From Skeletonema tropicum (lineage: Eukaryota; Bacillariophyta; Thalassiosirophyceae; Thalassiosirales; Thalassiosiraceae), in the NCBI GenBank assembly GCA_037178625.1, contig CM074138.1, positions 1,116,001 to 1,180,000 of the forward strand: DNA of 64,000 nucleotides, written 5' to 3'. Shown one piece after another: positions 20,359 to 32,100 of the stretch. Position 1 is the first letter of the stretch, and every line of letters starts with the position of its first letter. A program made the position numbers and the translations under genes. The notes beneath the pieces were generated by a model. It made no database searches and was not told the origin of the DNA. It saw only the letters and a program-made list of their open reading frames with translations.

Positions 20359-21824
20359 CTATTCTGGCTCGTCGATAGCACCATTGGTAGACTTCCATGT
20401 GACTCCCTTTCTTGCCTTATCTTTCTGTGGCTCCATTTCAATAGGGAAATCTCTCATTGACGATTGTCCAACCATTATGCTCAAGGTCTTAGCCAACCTT
20501 ACAAATACATTTTCTTTGACGTATGGCACGCCATACTTATGGCATATCTCTTCAAGCTTTGGGGCACCAAGCTGATACTGCTTCATACTCAAATCAGGCC
20601 AGACATGATGCTCTATCTGATAGTTGAGCCAACCTTGGCTAAAGTCTAGAAGGTCGCTTCCTCCATTGTAATTGGCTGAGCTGACAACCTGTCTGACGTA
20701 AAACGATCCACTTTTAGGCAGCACTTCATCACGAAATTTGTATAGGTCAGACCCTGCATGATTTGTCACGATCGTGATAAAGCCATGGATATTTGTTAGC
20801 ATTTCTGCAAGCACCAGGTTTACGACAGCATGCGAGAATAGCGTGGGTCCCAATGCTCCAGGAAATAGCAGCAGTGGCGCTGGTAGTAAAATGAATCTGC
20901 TAAGCAAAAAAGGAGTCATGACTTGCAGCATAAACTGTGTTGGGTTGATAACATCAGCAATTGCCTTGTCGCTATCGTCTTTGGGAAAGAAAAGCATTCT
21001 CAAAGTTAAAGGTTCGTTCGGATCGAATTTCTTCGGCAGTTCTCGTCCTTCTTGTCTCCATTTGGTTACTTGCAATTCCTTGTAGGTGTTAGGGGCATAA
21101 TAGTAAAATTTCCAGATAGGCATGAGCGCCAATGCCACGCCATATTTGAGCGGCTTGGGTGCATCCATGTCTCTCAAGAATGAAAGATTTCTCTCTACGA
21201 GATCAGGATCTAGCTCTTCGCCAAGATGATAGTGATGCTTTGCATTGTGTTCCCGTTCCAAGCCTCAGGCATCATCCAATCACACCAATCTTCAATCCGT
21301 TTCTTGACACTTCCTAAGGCAAACCCTCGACTGTTAAATTTTCCAGCGTCTACTCTGTTATATCCACCATGACAAGTATGATGAGCGATCATAGTCCAGC
21401 TAGCATACGTCCAAGTACTTAGTGCAATGATCGTCAATGGATTTGGAGGCATCCACATGGTCGATACACCAATAGCTGCAGCAATATTCCTCCAGTTGAC
21501 AATCTTGTTCAAATGGTCAACATCTGCTTGTCCAGTGTTCTTCTGCAGCTCTTTTCCAAGGGCGGCGACTTCTGATTTGAATCCATCATAGTCAAGCTGT
21601 TCGATCCAAGCATCTTGTGGGTCGATCTTGATAGAAGGAATGGACGGATGAGTTGAATGGAGAGGTGTGGCATACTCTTGTCGACTTAGCTTGATATTGA
21701 TATCAGAAGATGCGGAGGAGAGATTTGACTGTAGAGATGTTGTCGACTTGCAGCCAGTAATTGGAGCGAATGCTGCGGTGCTTACAGGCAAGAGTAAAGC
21801 TGATAGTAGGCGAAGAATCCTCAT
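20359..21824 (-). CDS. Plastid-targeted fatty acid desaturase, frameshifted in this sequence
   Basis: Two frames overlap by one base shift. The upstream frame (from 21824) carries a signal peptide ending TAAFAP, the plastid motif, and the first histidine box HHTCHGG. The downstream frame (to 20359) carries EHNAKHHYHLGE and QIEHHVWPDL. Continuity is lost at CCC at 21252-21254, where one base appears to be missing within the second box; in frame the product would be about 488 residues. The three boxes bind the di-iron centre of membrane acyl-lipid desaturases. QxxHH in box 3 is typical of front-end or sphingolipid-type enzymes, yet no cytochrome b5 domain (HPGG) is fused, so an external electron donor such as ferredoxin is likely. 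Regiospecificity cannot be read. Either an assembly error in a short homopolymer or a recent inactivating mutation. Confidence 0.85.
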
Positions 21825-22465
21825 CCTTGCTGTTAAATGAGTAAAATAGTGAAGACGTTTGTGGGATGGGATTGCTTTCTTCGTAGTGCAGGTCTTGTTT
21901 TTTGGACAAAAAATTAAAAATGATGTCTATGTCCATGTCTTGAGATACACATCTCTGATTGACTGTCACAGCGACAGTTCATCACTTAAATACGGTCATA
22001 GAGCATAAGTAGAGCCATTCATCACACTAGCCTCGCTGACGCTCGTCTAGCCGCTGCGCGGGTTTTCTAAATAAGAGAGGAGGCACCGGCTATCTACTAC
22101 GATATTGATTGTGTCTACTTATATACATAGCAGTATTCAAATAGTACGTTATGTAACACTTTAATAATTATGTAATAAAGGTTGTACATTGCCTTCTACG
22201 AATGCTGTGTAGTGATTACTGAGACACGGTTGGGAGAATATTGATTTATGTGAGAGGGATTATCTATGAAGAGGTTTAATGTGAACGTGTGGAAACGATT
22301 GAAGACAGGTAGGAAGAAATTAGAGCGAGATGTAAATCATTTGGTGAAATAATATTCTACAGGACTGTTAGTATGATTTGGCAGAGTTAGTACCCACTCT
22401 CGGATTCCTTCTTAATGTTGGTGAAAGTGGTGATGTAATTGACGTTAGAAGTGAGAGCCTTGTTG
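21825..22465. other. Intergenic region upstream of the desaturase
   Basis: These 641 bp hold the probable desaturase promoter and AT-rich sequence. A short GC-rich segment near 22028-22062 (CTCGCTGACGCTCGTCTAGC) stands out but has no known identity. The minus-strand frame ending at 22387 extends into the duplicated unit described next. Confidence 0.4.
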
Positions 22466-23170
22466 TACAATGTAAGAGTATCATGTTCATTTCTGATATT
22501 GTTGAGGGTTTCAAGATCGACCCCAGAACTCTGTGCTAAGTTACACACAATATCAAATTTTGTTTTCCAGTTAGTCAAGGAGCAATTGACCTGTTCGATC
22601 GTGGTATCAAATCTAAGCCAATCAAAGAAAGAGTCAATCGAAAACTCTAAAAACGGGGGGGGCAAGGGGTCAAATCAAGCCAATCAAAGAAAGAGTCGAT
22701 CGAAAATGCCCGTGAAGGCCAAAGGACACGCCAAAGGGCCCGGACAGAACGACAGAACGACAGAACGACAGAACGACCGACAGAACGACAGAACGACAGA
22801 ACGAACGACTTAGCTCCTACAATGTAAGAGTATCATGTTCATTTCTGATATTGTTGAGGGTTTCAAGATCGACCCCAGAACTCTGTGCTAAGTTACACAC
22901 AATATCAAATTTTGTTTTCCAGTTAGTCAAGGAGCAATTGACCTGTTCGATCGTGGTATCAAATCTAAGCCAATCAAAGAAAGAGTCAATCGAAAACTCT
23001 AAAAACGGGGGGGGCAAGGGGTCAAATCAAGCCAATCAAAGAAAGAGTCGATCGAAAATGCCCGTGAAGGCCAAAGGACACGCCAAAGGGCCCGGACAGA
23101 ACGACAGAACGACAGAACGACCGACCGACCGACAGAACGACAGAACGACAGAACGAACGACTTAGCTCCT
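22466..23170. repeat. 352-bp tandem duplication with an ACAGAACG microsatellite
   Basis: Unit 1 (22466-22817) and unit 2 (22818-23170) are almost identical, differing mainly in repeat number in a terminal CAGAACGA/CCGA tract. Each unit contains a second, diverged copy of a roughly 35-bp block (GCCAATCAAAGAAAGAGTC). The minus strand has an open frame of 66-92 codons (start MPPPFLEFSIDSFFDWLRF) in each unit. Its homology is not recognised. Confidence 0.85.
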
Positions 23171-23221
23171 CTCATTATTTAGATCACGTGGATGGATGAA
23201 GCGGTCATAAGAGAGGTTCCA

Positions 23222-23807
23222 CTGGTACAAAAGTCACGTAGAAACTGCTCACCGTAGGAATTCAACCAAATTTGTAGGAATTCAAAACCTTGACGAAACG
23301 TGACGCGCCCTCTTCCCGCCAATTTTTTTATTAGTAAAATGCTCTAGCTTTGGGTCCGAGCGGCCAAAATTAAGTTTCAGGGAAGTGGTTTACATGCTAT
23401 TCCCGAGATACTATCCTTTAGGTGACTATTATGTGAGTATATACTGTGCTGGGTAGGTGATGAAAGCGTATATTTTCGTCGAGCTATGCATTTGAAGGTA
23501 CCCTCTAGCTTCATGCTAGTCATGATGGCTGATGGCCGGCCAAATTTGTCTAGCAAAAAGCTAGTGTACTCTCACATGCATTTCTCAGCAGAGAGTTGGA
23601 ATTATCGGCCAACCAACATATGTACAGAACCCCCATTACGGTCGACAAAAGGATGGTAGTACCTTTAAAGCCGGTACATCAACTCTTTCAATCTCGATTT
23701 TGGCCGCTCGGACCCAAAGCTAGAGCATTTCACTAATAAAAAAATTGGCGGGAAGGGGGCGCGTCACGTTTCGTCGATTTTTTTTTACGTGGATTTTGTA
23801 CCAGAGT
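23222..23807. mobile_element. MITE-like element with long imperfect terminal inverted repeats
   Basis: The left block at about 23293-23372 (ACGTGACGCGCCCTCTTCCC, then AAATGCTCTAGCTTTGGGTC, CGAGCGGCCAAAAT) is inverted at about 23699-23777. A weaker outer match (CTGGTACAAAA near 23223 and TTTTGTACCAG near 23797) extends the arms to the stated ends. The centre is non-coding. I find no convincing target duplication. It ends 134 bp before the sulfotransferase-like start codon. Confidence 0.65.
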
Positions 23808-23941
23808 TCTACGTACGGGGCGGGTGAGCGTCTGGAACCCCGCTTATTATTTTCACCGCAAGAGGCGTGAGTGCAGTATGCAGTAGTATCATCAGTCATC
23901 ATTATGTATTTCATCATCATAACACCATGATCCATTAAACA

Positions 23942-25858
23942 ATGGGTAGGAAAACATCAAACATTCGAGCAGAGGAAAAGGCCCGCCTGCTGCCTACTAC
24001 AGCACCAAACGACCTTGGGTTAGGAGACGCAAACGGGATAACTATTTTCTCAACACAAAAGATCAAAAAGAAGTCATCATCAGCCACCAGACCGAAGAAG
24101 TCACAGTTCTCCTCGTCGTTCCCAGTCGTGTCGGCAACAGCCTGGGCAGATCCCCCTCCGATTGTCAAGAGAATACAGCATCGGAAGCATGCTCCACCTC
24201 AAAAAGATGCGGAGTCACTAGATTTTCCAGAAGACGAAAATTCAACTTTGATTCGGGAGGGGAGGAAGAGGATTCGTGTGTGTTGTAGAAATTTATGTTC
24301 GAGAATTTTCCTAGGACTGAAAGCAATGTACAATAGCTTTGATGAGTGCACGAATAGATGGGACAGCAGCAATGGCGATAATGTATTCACAACAAGACTG
24401 GAAACCTTCATCTCTAATTGTCGCAAGGCAGATTTTTCTATGCTTGTCTTGCTAGGATTATTCGCACTGGCATTTTTATTGATGCGATTCGGTACGTCTT
24501 CTGCAGCATCGTCGATGTATTATGGTGAGACAACTGAAACTTATAGTCATGGTGGTACCAAGAATAAGAGGATGGTCTCCACAACGAAGGGGTATCAAGC
24601 ACGAAGTCAAGTTCCCATATTGATAGAATACGCTAATTTTGTGGAGCTGTCAGACTTTGCGGATGCTGTATCGCTGCTAAGATTACATCGAGACCAAGCC
24701 ATGCAGCAGCAGCAGCAATTTAACCATCGGCGTCTTGATGAGGCAGATGCAGAGGGCAAAAGTGATACTGATGATGAAGTAGACCAAATGAACAATGTCA
24801 TAGATGCTTCATGGGAGAAGGCAATTCAAGACAATCCAGAAATACAAAGTTCTCAATCGTCGCCTGTGAAAGTCAAACACGTTCCCTTCTTCTGGCACAT
24901 CCCAAGAAGTGGTGGCACAAGTCTCTCAACGATATTCTCCAATTGCTTATCCTTGGTCCAAGCGTCTTCATCTCTTACGTCTCCCCAAATATATGCTCGT
25001 GGCGAAGACGAGGCATTGGCATCTCGGTTTCGTGATCCAACACTTTATGTGGTACAAACAAAGGGGCATTCCTACGTCAATGTCGACTTGGACTCGGTCG
25101 AGGGAGTGCAGAGAGCAGTACAGGGCGGGCTGATTTCAAAAGAATTGTCGGACGTTGTACTAGTTCCAGATGTCAGATTGGGATCATTGCTCTTTGGGAA
25201 TGGACAGGATCACATACACTCTGACAACGAAGAAATTACAGGTACAGAATACAAAGGTGTAATGTTTGCCTTGTTCCGCCATCCTCTCGATCGAACACTC
25301 AGTCTTTTCTATCACAAGCAAGAGGATAGAGAGTCGGTGCATTACGATCCATCGATGGAGATTTACTCGCTGGTTGATTGGGTGAATAGTCCTGGGTACA
25401 TTACAAATTTCATGACACGCACGTTGGTTGGAAAACTTGATAATCAAATACCTCTTACTGCATTAGATTTGGATGTTGCAAAGGAGATTCTTCGGCGAAA
25501 ATGTGTTGTTGGACTGCTCGACGAAAAAGCTGAGTCTATGAAGCGATTTGCTCGTCTATTCAGTTGGGACGCCGACGTTCACCATGATTCTTTGTCACTC
25601 CTGCAGGGTGAAGCTGCTGCTAGTCGTGCCAAAGCTGAGCGGTGGAAGAATCAGATTGTGAATGATGAAGAGTGTGAAGACAAGCTGCTTCATATCAATT
25701 GGCTGAATAAACACAGACATCCTACACTGCAAGAAGGTTCTGTTGAATACAAATTAGTGAAGAGCAAGAACAGCTTCGATTTGGAACTATATTACTACAC
25801 AAAACAGCTCTTTGAAGAACAATACACTCAACTTGGTTTTGATGAGGATGACTTATAG
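23942..25858 (+). CDS. Sulfotransferase-like type II membrane protein (Golgi)
   Basis: The single-exon protein has 638 residues. A cytosolic N-terminus of about 160 residues is followed by one transmembrane segment (MLVLLGLFALAFLLMRFG, about 167-184), a stem with a poly-Gln run, then a lumenal catalytic domain. FFWHIPRSGGTSL (about 315-327) fits the 5'-phosphosulfate loop of PAPS-dependent sulfotransferases. VMFALFRHPLDRTLSLFY (about 440-457) fits the 3'-phosphate motif. Such enzymes transfer sulfate from PAPS to carbohydrate or protein in the Golgi, and diatoms make sulfated surface polysaccharides. The acceptor is unknown. The N-terminal cytosolic part is much longer than in animal 2-O-sulfotransferases. 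Confidence 0.8.
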   Translation: MGRKTSNIRAEEKARLLPTTAPNDLGLGDANGITIFSTQKIKKKSSSATRPKKSQFSSSFPVVSATAWADPPPIVKRIQHRKHAPPQKDAESLDFPEDENSTLIREGRKRIRVCCRNLCSRIFLGLKAMYNSFDECTNRWDSSNGDNVFTTRLETFISNCRKADFSMLVLLGLFALAFLLMRFGTSSAASSMYYGETTETYSHGGTKNKRMVSTTKGYQARSQVPILIEYANFVELSDFADAVSLLRLHRDQAMQQQQQFNHRRLDEADAEGKSDTDDEVDQMNNVIDASWEKAIQDNPEIQSSQSSPVKVKHVPFFWHIPRSGGTSLSTIFSNCLSLVQASSSLTSPQIYARGEDEALASRFRDPTLYVVQTKGHSYVNVDLDSVEGVQRAVQGGLISKELSDVVLVPDVRLGSLLFGNGQDHIHSDNEEITGTEYKGVMFALFRHPLDRTLSLFYHKQEDRESVHYDPSMEIYSLVDWVNSPGYITNFMTRTLVGKLDNQIPLTALDLDVAKEILRRKCVVGLLDEKAESMKRFARLFSWDADVHHDSLSLLQGEAAASRAKAERWKNQIVNDEECEDKLLHINWLNKHRHPTLQEGSVEYKLVKSKNSFDLELYYYTKQLFEEQYTQLGFDEDDL

Positions 25859-26104
25859 CAACTTAGCATCTAACTCTAAAGATGAGTATTCGCAAAATAA
25901 ACACGAATAATTACGTGTGATTGAGTCTCTTCACGAGGTCGTATTGTCCATTTGAGCGAGCTTCAATATGTTTTGCATGGCTTTCACCTGTTCTTCATCA
26001 TTTATCAATAGTGATCGCGTTCAATTGGATTCTTTTACTGCGAGGAGTTTCTTGATAGCTCACTTGTCAAAGTCTTAAGACATGTCAAAGATGCTCAGAT
26101 TGAA

Positions 26105-29100
26105 CGTCTACTCGCGCAACCCGTCTGAGCAGTGCTCATGTGAATGTGGCCGATCGCCGCCGAGTAGAATAAGCCTCCGAAAGCAGCTCATGTCCCTAAT
26201 GACGACGATAGATACGATATGGTAGGGGGGTGCAGGGGACCGAATATCACATGTTCACGTGACGACCTCATCTGTCCATACTACTGTGCTTTTTTACTAT
26301 CGCCTCCGACTAGAAAAAGTCTCTAGAAGCGGCTCATGTCCATATTGACGACGATAGATACGATATGGTAGAATGAGGTGCTGCCGGCCAGATCAAATAA
26401 TAAGACCTCTCAGATCAGCTACGAGGCTGTAGCATCACTTCTATTCACGCAATCCGTCAAAACAGTGCAAGTGTGCTTGTGTACTATCGCCGTCAAGTAG
26501 AATATGCCTACAAAAGCGGCTCATGTCCATATTGACGACGATAGATACGACATGGTAGAATGAGGTGCTGCCGGCCAGCTCAAATTGTACATCTAAGATC
26601 AGCAACAAGGCTGTAGCATCGCTTCTACTCACGCAATCCTTCTGAGCAGTGCAAGTGTGCTGTTGTACTAAAGCGTCAGAGTAGAATAAGCCTCTAGAAG
26701 CGGCTCATGTCCATATTGACGACGATAGAAACGATATGGTAGATTGAGGTGCTGCCGGCCAGCTCAAATTGGACCTCTCAGATCATCTGCGAGGCTGTAG
26801 CATCGCTACTACTCACGCAATCCGTCTGAGCAGTGCTATTGTGCTTTTGTACTAACGCCGCGGAGCAGAATAAGCCTCTAGAAGCTGATCATGTCCATAT
26901 TGACGACGATAGATACGACATGGTAGAATGAGGTGCTGCCGGCCAGCTCAAATTGGACCTCTCAGATCAGCAACGAGGCTGTAGCATCAAATTTTCTTAC
27001 GCAATCCGTCTGAGCAGTGCTATTGTGCTTTTGTACTATCGCCGCTGAGTAGAATAAGCCTCTTCAAGCGGCTCATGTCCATATTGACGACGATAGATAG
27101 ATACGATATGGTAGAATGAGGTGCTGCCGGCAAGCTCAAATTGGACCTCTCAGATCAGCAACGAGGCTGTAGCATCACTTCTACTCACGCAATCCGTCTG
27201 AGCAGTGCAAATGTGTCATTTCATTATTATTAGAAAAAGTAGTAAACCACCAGATGCGGATCATGTCCATATTGACGACGATAGATACGATATGGTAGAA
27301 TGAGGTGCTGCCGGCCAGCTCAAATTGGACCTCTCAGATCATCTGCGAGGCTGTAGCATCGCTTCTACTCACGCAACCCGTCTGAGCAGTGCAAGTATGC
27401 TTTTGTCCTAAAGCCGCGGAGTAGAATAAGCCTCTAGAAGCGGCTCATGTCCATATTGACGACGATAGATACGATATGGTAGAAAGAGATGCTGCCGGCC
27501 AGCTCAAATTGGACCTCTCAGATCATCTGCGAGGCTGTAGCATCGCTACTACTCACGCAATCCGTCTGAGCAGTGCTATTGTGCTTTTGTACTAACGCCG
27601 CTGAGCAGAATAAGCCTCTTCAAGCGGCTCATGTCCATATTGACGACGATAGATAATTACGATATGGTAGAATGAGGTGCTGCCGGCAAACTCAAATTGG
27701 ACCTCTCAGATCAGCAACGAGGCTGTAGCATCAAATTTTCTTACGCAATCCGTCTGAGCAGTGCTATTGTGCTTTTGTACTATCGCCGCTGAGTAGAATA
27801 TGCTTCTAGAAGCGGCTCATGTCCATATTGACGACGATAGATACGATATGGTAGAATGAGGTGCTGCCGGCCAGCTCAAATTGGACCTCTCAGATCAGCA
27901 ACAAGGCTGTAGCATCACTTCTACTCACGCAATCCGTCTGAGCAGTGCTTTTGTGCTTTTGTACTAAAGCGTCAGAGTAGAATAAGCCTCTAGAAGCGGC
28001 TCATGTCCATATTGACGACGATAGAAACGATATGGTAGATTGAGGTGCTCCCGGCCAGCTCAAATTGGACCTCTCAGATCATCTGCGAGGCTGTAGCATC
28101 GCTACTACTCACGCAATCCGTCTGAGCAGTGCTATTGTGCTTTTGTACTATCGCCGCGGAGCAGAATAAGCCTCTAGAAGCTGATCGTGTCCATATTGAC
28201 GACGATAGATACGACATGGTAGAATGAGGTGCTGCCGGCCAGCTCAAATTGGACCTCTCAGATCAGCAACGAGGCTGTAGCATCAAATTTTCTTACGCAA
28301 TCCGTCTGAGCAGTGCTATTGTGCTTTTGTACTATCGCCGCTGAGTAGAATAAGCCTCTAGAAGCGGCTCATGTCCATATTGACGACGATAGAAACGATA
28401 TGGTACAATGAGGTGCTGCCGGCCAGCTCAAATTGGACCTCTCAGATCATCTGCGAGGCTGTAGCATCACTTCTACTCACGCAATCCGTCTGAGCAGTGC
28501 AAATGTGTCATTTCATTATTATTAGTAAAAGTAGTAAACCACCAGATGCGGATCATGTCCATATTGACGACGATAGATACGATATGGTAGAATGAGGTGC
28601 TGCCGGCCAGCTCAAATTGGACCTCTCAGATCATCTGCGAGGCTGTAGCATCGCTTCTACTCACGCAACCCGTCTGAGCAGTGCAAGTATGCTTTTGCCC
28701 TAAAGCCGCGGAGTAGAATAAGCCTCTAGAAGCGGCTCATGTCCATATTGACGACGATAGATACGATATGGTAGAATGAGATGCTGCAGGCCAGCTTAAA
28801 TTGGACCTCTCAGATCATCTGCGAGGCTGTAGCATCGCTTCTACTCACGCAATCCGTCTGAGCAGTGCTATTGTGCTTTTGTACTAACGCCGCGGAGCAG
28901 AATAAGCCTCTTCAAGCGGCTCATGTCCATATTGACGACGATAGATATATACGATATGGTAGAATGAGGTGCTGCCGGCAAACTCAAATTGGACCTCTCA
29001 GATCAGCAACGAGGCTGTAGCATCAAATTTTCTTACGCAATCCGTCTGAGCAGTGCTATTGTGCTTTTGTACTATCGCCGCTGAGTAGAATAAGCTTCTA

Positions 29101-32100
29101 GAAGCGGCTCATGTCCATATTGACGACGATAGATACGATATGGTAGAATGAGGTGCTGCCGGCCAGCTCAAATTGGACCTCTCAGATCAGCAACAAGGCT
29201 GTAGCATCACTTCTACTCACGCAATCCGTCTGAGCAGTGCTTTTGTGCTTTTGTACTAAAGCGTCAGAGTAGAATAAGCCTCTAGAAGCGGCTCATGTCC
29301 ATATTGACGACGATAGAAACGATATGGTAGAATGAGGTGCTGCCGGCCAGCTCAAATTGGACCTCTCAGATCATCTGCGAGGCTGTAGCATCGCTACTAC
29401 TCACGCAATCCGTCTGAGCAGTGCTATTGTGCTTTTGTACTAACGCCGCGGAGCAGAATAAGCCTCTTGAAGCTGATCATGTCCATATTGACGACGATAG
29501 ATACGACATGGTAGAATGAGGTGCTGCCGGCCAGCTCAAATTGGACCTCTCAGATCAGCAACGTTGCTGTAGCATCAAATTTTCTTACGCAATCCGTCTG
29601 AGCAGTGCTATTGTGCTTTTGTACTATCGCCGCTGAGTAGAATAAGCCTCATCAAGCGGCTCATGTCCATATTGACGACGATAGATACGATATGGTAGAA
29701 TGAGGTGCTGCCGGCCAGCTCAAATTGGACCTCTCAGATCAGCAACGAGGCTGTAGCATCACTTCTACTCACGCAATCCGTCTGAGCAGTGCAAATGTGT
29801 CATTTCATTATTATTAGTAAAAGTAGTAAACCACCAGATGCGGATCATGTCCATATTGACGACGATAGATACGATATGGTAGAATGAGGTGCTGCCGGCC
29901 AGCTCAAATTGGACCTCTCAGATCAGCAACGAGGCTGTAGCATCACTTCTACTCACGCAATCCGTCTGAGCAGTGCTATTGAGCTTTTGTACTAACGCCT
30001 CAGATCAGCAACGAGGCTGTAGCATCAAATTTTCTTACGCAATCCTTCCTTGCAGTACTATTGTGCTTTTGTACTATCGCCGCTGAGTAGAATAAGCCTC
30101 TAGAAGCGGCTCATGTCCATATTGACGACGATAGATACGATATGGTAGAATGAGGTGCTGCCGGCCAGCTCAAATTGGACCTCTCAGATCATCTGCGAGG
30201 CTGTAGCATCACTTCTACTCACGCAACCCGTCTGAGCAGTGCAAATGTGTCATTTCATTATTATTAGTAAAAGTAGTAAACCACCAGATGCGGATCATGT
30301 CCATATTGACGACGATAGATACGACATGGTAGAATGAGGTGCTGCCGGCCAGATAAAATAAGACCTCTCAGATCAGCAACGAGGCTGTAGAATCACTTCT
30401 ACTCACTCAACCCGTCTGAGCAGTGCAAGAATGCTTTTGTCCTTAAGCCGCGGTGTAGAATAAGCCTCTAGAAGCGGCTCATGTCCATATTGACGACGAT
30501 AGATACGATATGGTAGAATGAGGTGCTGCCGGCCAGCTCAAATTGGACATCTCAGATCAGCAACGAGGCTGTTGCATCGCTTCTACTCACGCAATCCGTC
30601 TGAGCAGTGCTATTGTGCTTTTGTACTAACGCCGCGGAGCAGAATAAGCCTCTAGAAGCTGCTCATGTCCATATTGACGACGATAGATACGATATGGTAG
30701 AATGAGGTGCTGTAGGCCATCTCAAATCGGACCTCTCAGATCAATAACGAGGCTGTAGCATCAAATTTTCTTACGCAATCCGTCTGTGCAGTGCTATTGT
30801 GCTTTTGTACTATCGCCGCTGAGTAGAATAAGCCTCTAGAAGCTGCTCATGTCCATATTGACGACGATAGATACGATATGGTAGAATGAGGTGCTGCCGG
30901 CCAGATCAAATAATAAGACCTCTCAGATCAGCAACGAGGCTGTAGCATCACTTCTATTCACGCAATCCGTCTAAACAGTGCAAATGTGTCATTTCATTAT
31001 TATTAGTAAAAGTAGTAAACCACCAGATGCGGATCATGTCCATATTGACGACGATAGAAACGATATGGTAGAATGAGGTGCTGCCGGCCAGCTCAAATTG
31101 GACCTCTCAGATCAGCATATGGTGGAATGAGGTGCTGCCGGCCAGCTCAAATTGGACCTCTCAGATCAGCAACGAGGCTGTAGCATCGCTTTCACTCACG
31201 CAATCCGTCTGGACAGTGCTATGGTGCTTGTGTACTATCGTGGCTCATTAAAGCAAGCTTCTAGACGTGGCTGAGTAAGGCACATACCGAAGACGATGGA
31301 TATGATTTGGTACATTGGGTTCTGCCGGCCAGCTCAAATTGGACCTCTCAGATCATCTGCGAGGCTGTAGCATCGCTTCCACTCACGCAATCCGTCTGTG
31401 CAGTTTATGGTGCTTGTGTACTATCGTGGCTTAGTAAAGCAAGCTTCTAGAAGCGGCTCATGTCCATATTGACGACGATAGATACGATATGGTAGAATGA
31501 GGTGCTGCCGGCCAGCTCAAATTGGACCTCTCAGATCAGCAACGAGGCTGTAGCATCGCTTCTACTCACGCAAACCGTCTGAGCAGTGCTATTGTGCTTT
31601 TATGCTTTTGTCACTATGCTGGGGCTCTAGAATGGGCTCGTGTAATCCGCGGAGTAGAATAAGCCTCTAGAAGCGGCTCATGTCCATATTGACGACGATA
31701 GATACGACATGGCAGAATGAGGTGCTGCCGGCCAGCTCAAATTGGACCTCTCAGATCAGCAACGAGGCTGTAGCATCGCTTCTACTCACGCAATCCGTCT
31801 GAGCAGTGCAATGTGTCATTTCATTATTATTAGTAAAAGTAGTAAACCACCAGATGCGGATCATGTCCATATTGACGACGATAGATACGATATGGTAGAA
31901 TGAGGTGCTGCCGGCCAGCTCAAAGGACCTCTCAGATCAGCAACGAGGCTGTAGCATCGCTTCTACTCACGCAATCCGTCTGTACAGTGCTATGGTGCTT
32001 GTGTACTATCTTGTCTCCGTAAAGCAAGCTTCTAGACGTTGCTGAGTAAGGTACATACCGAAGACGATGGATATGATTTGGTACATTGGGTTCTGCCGGC

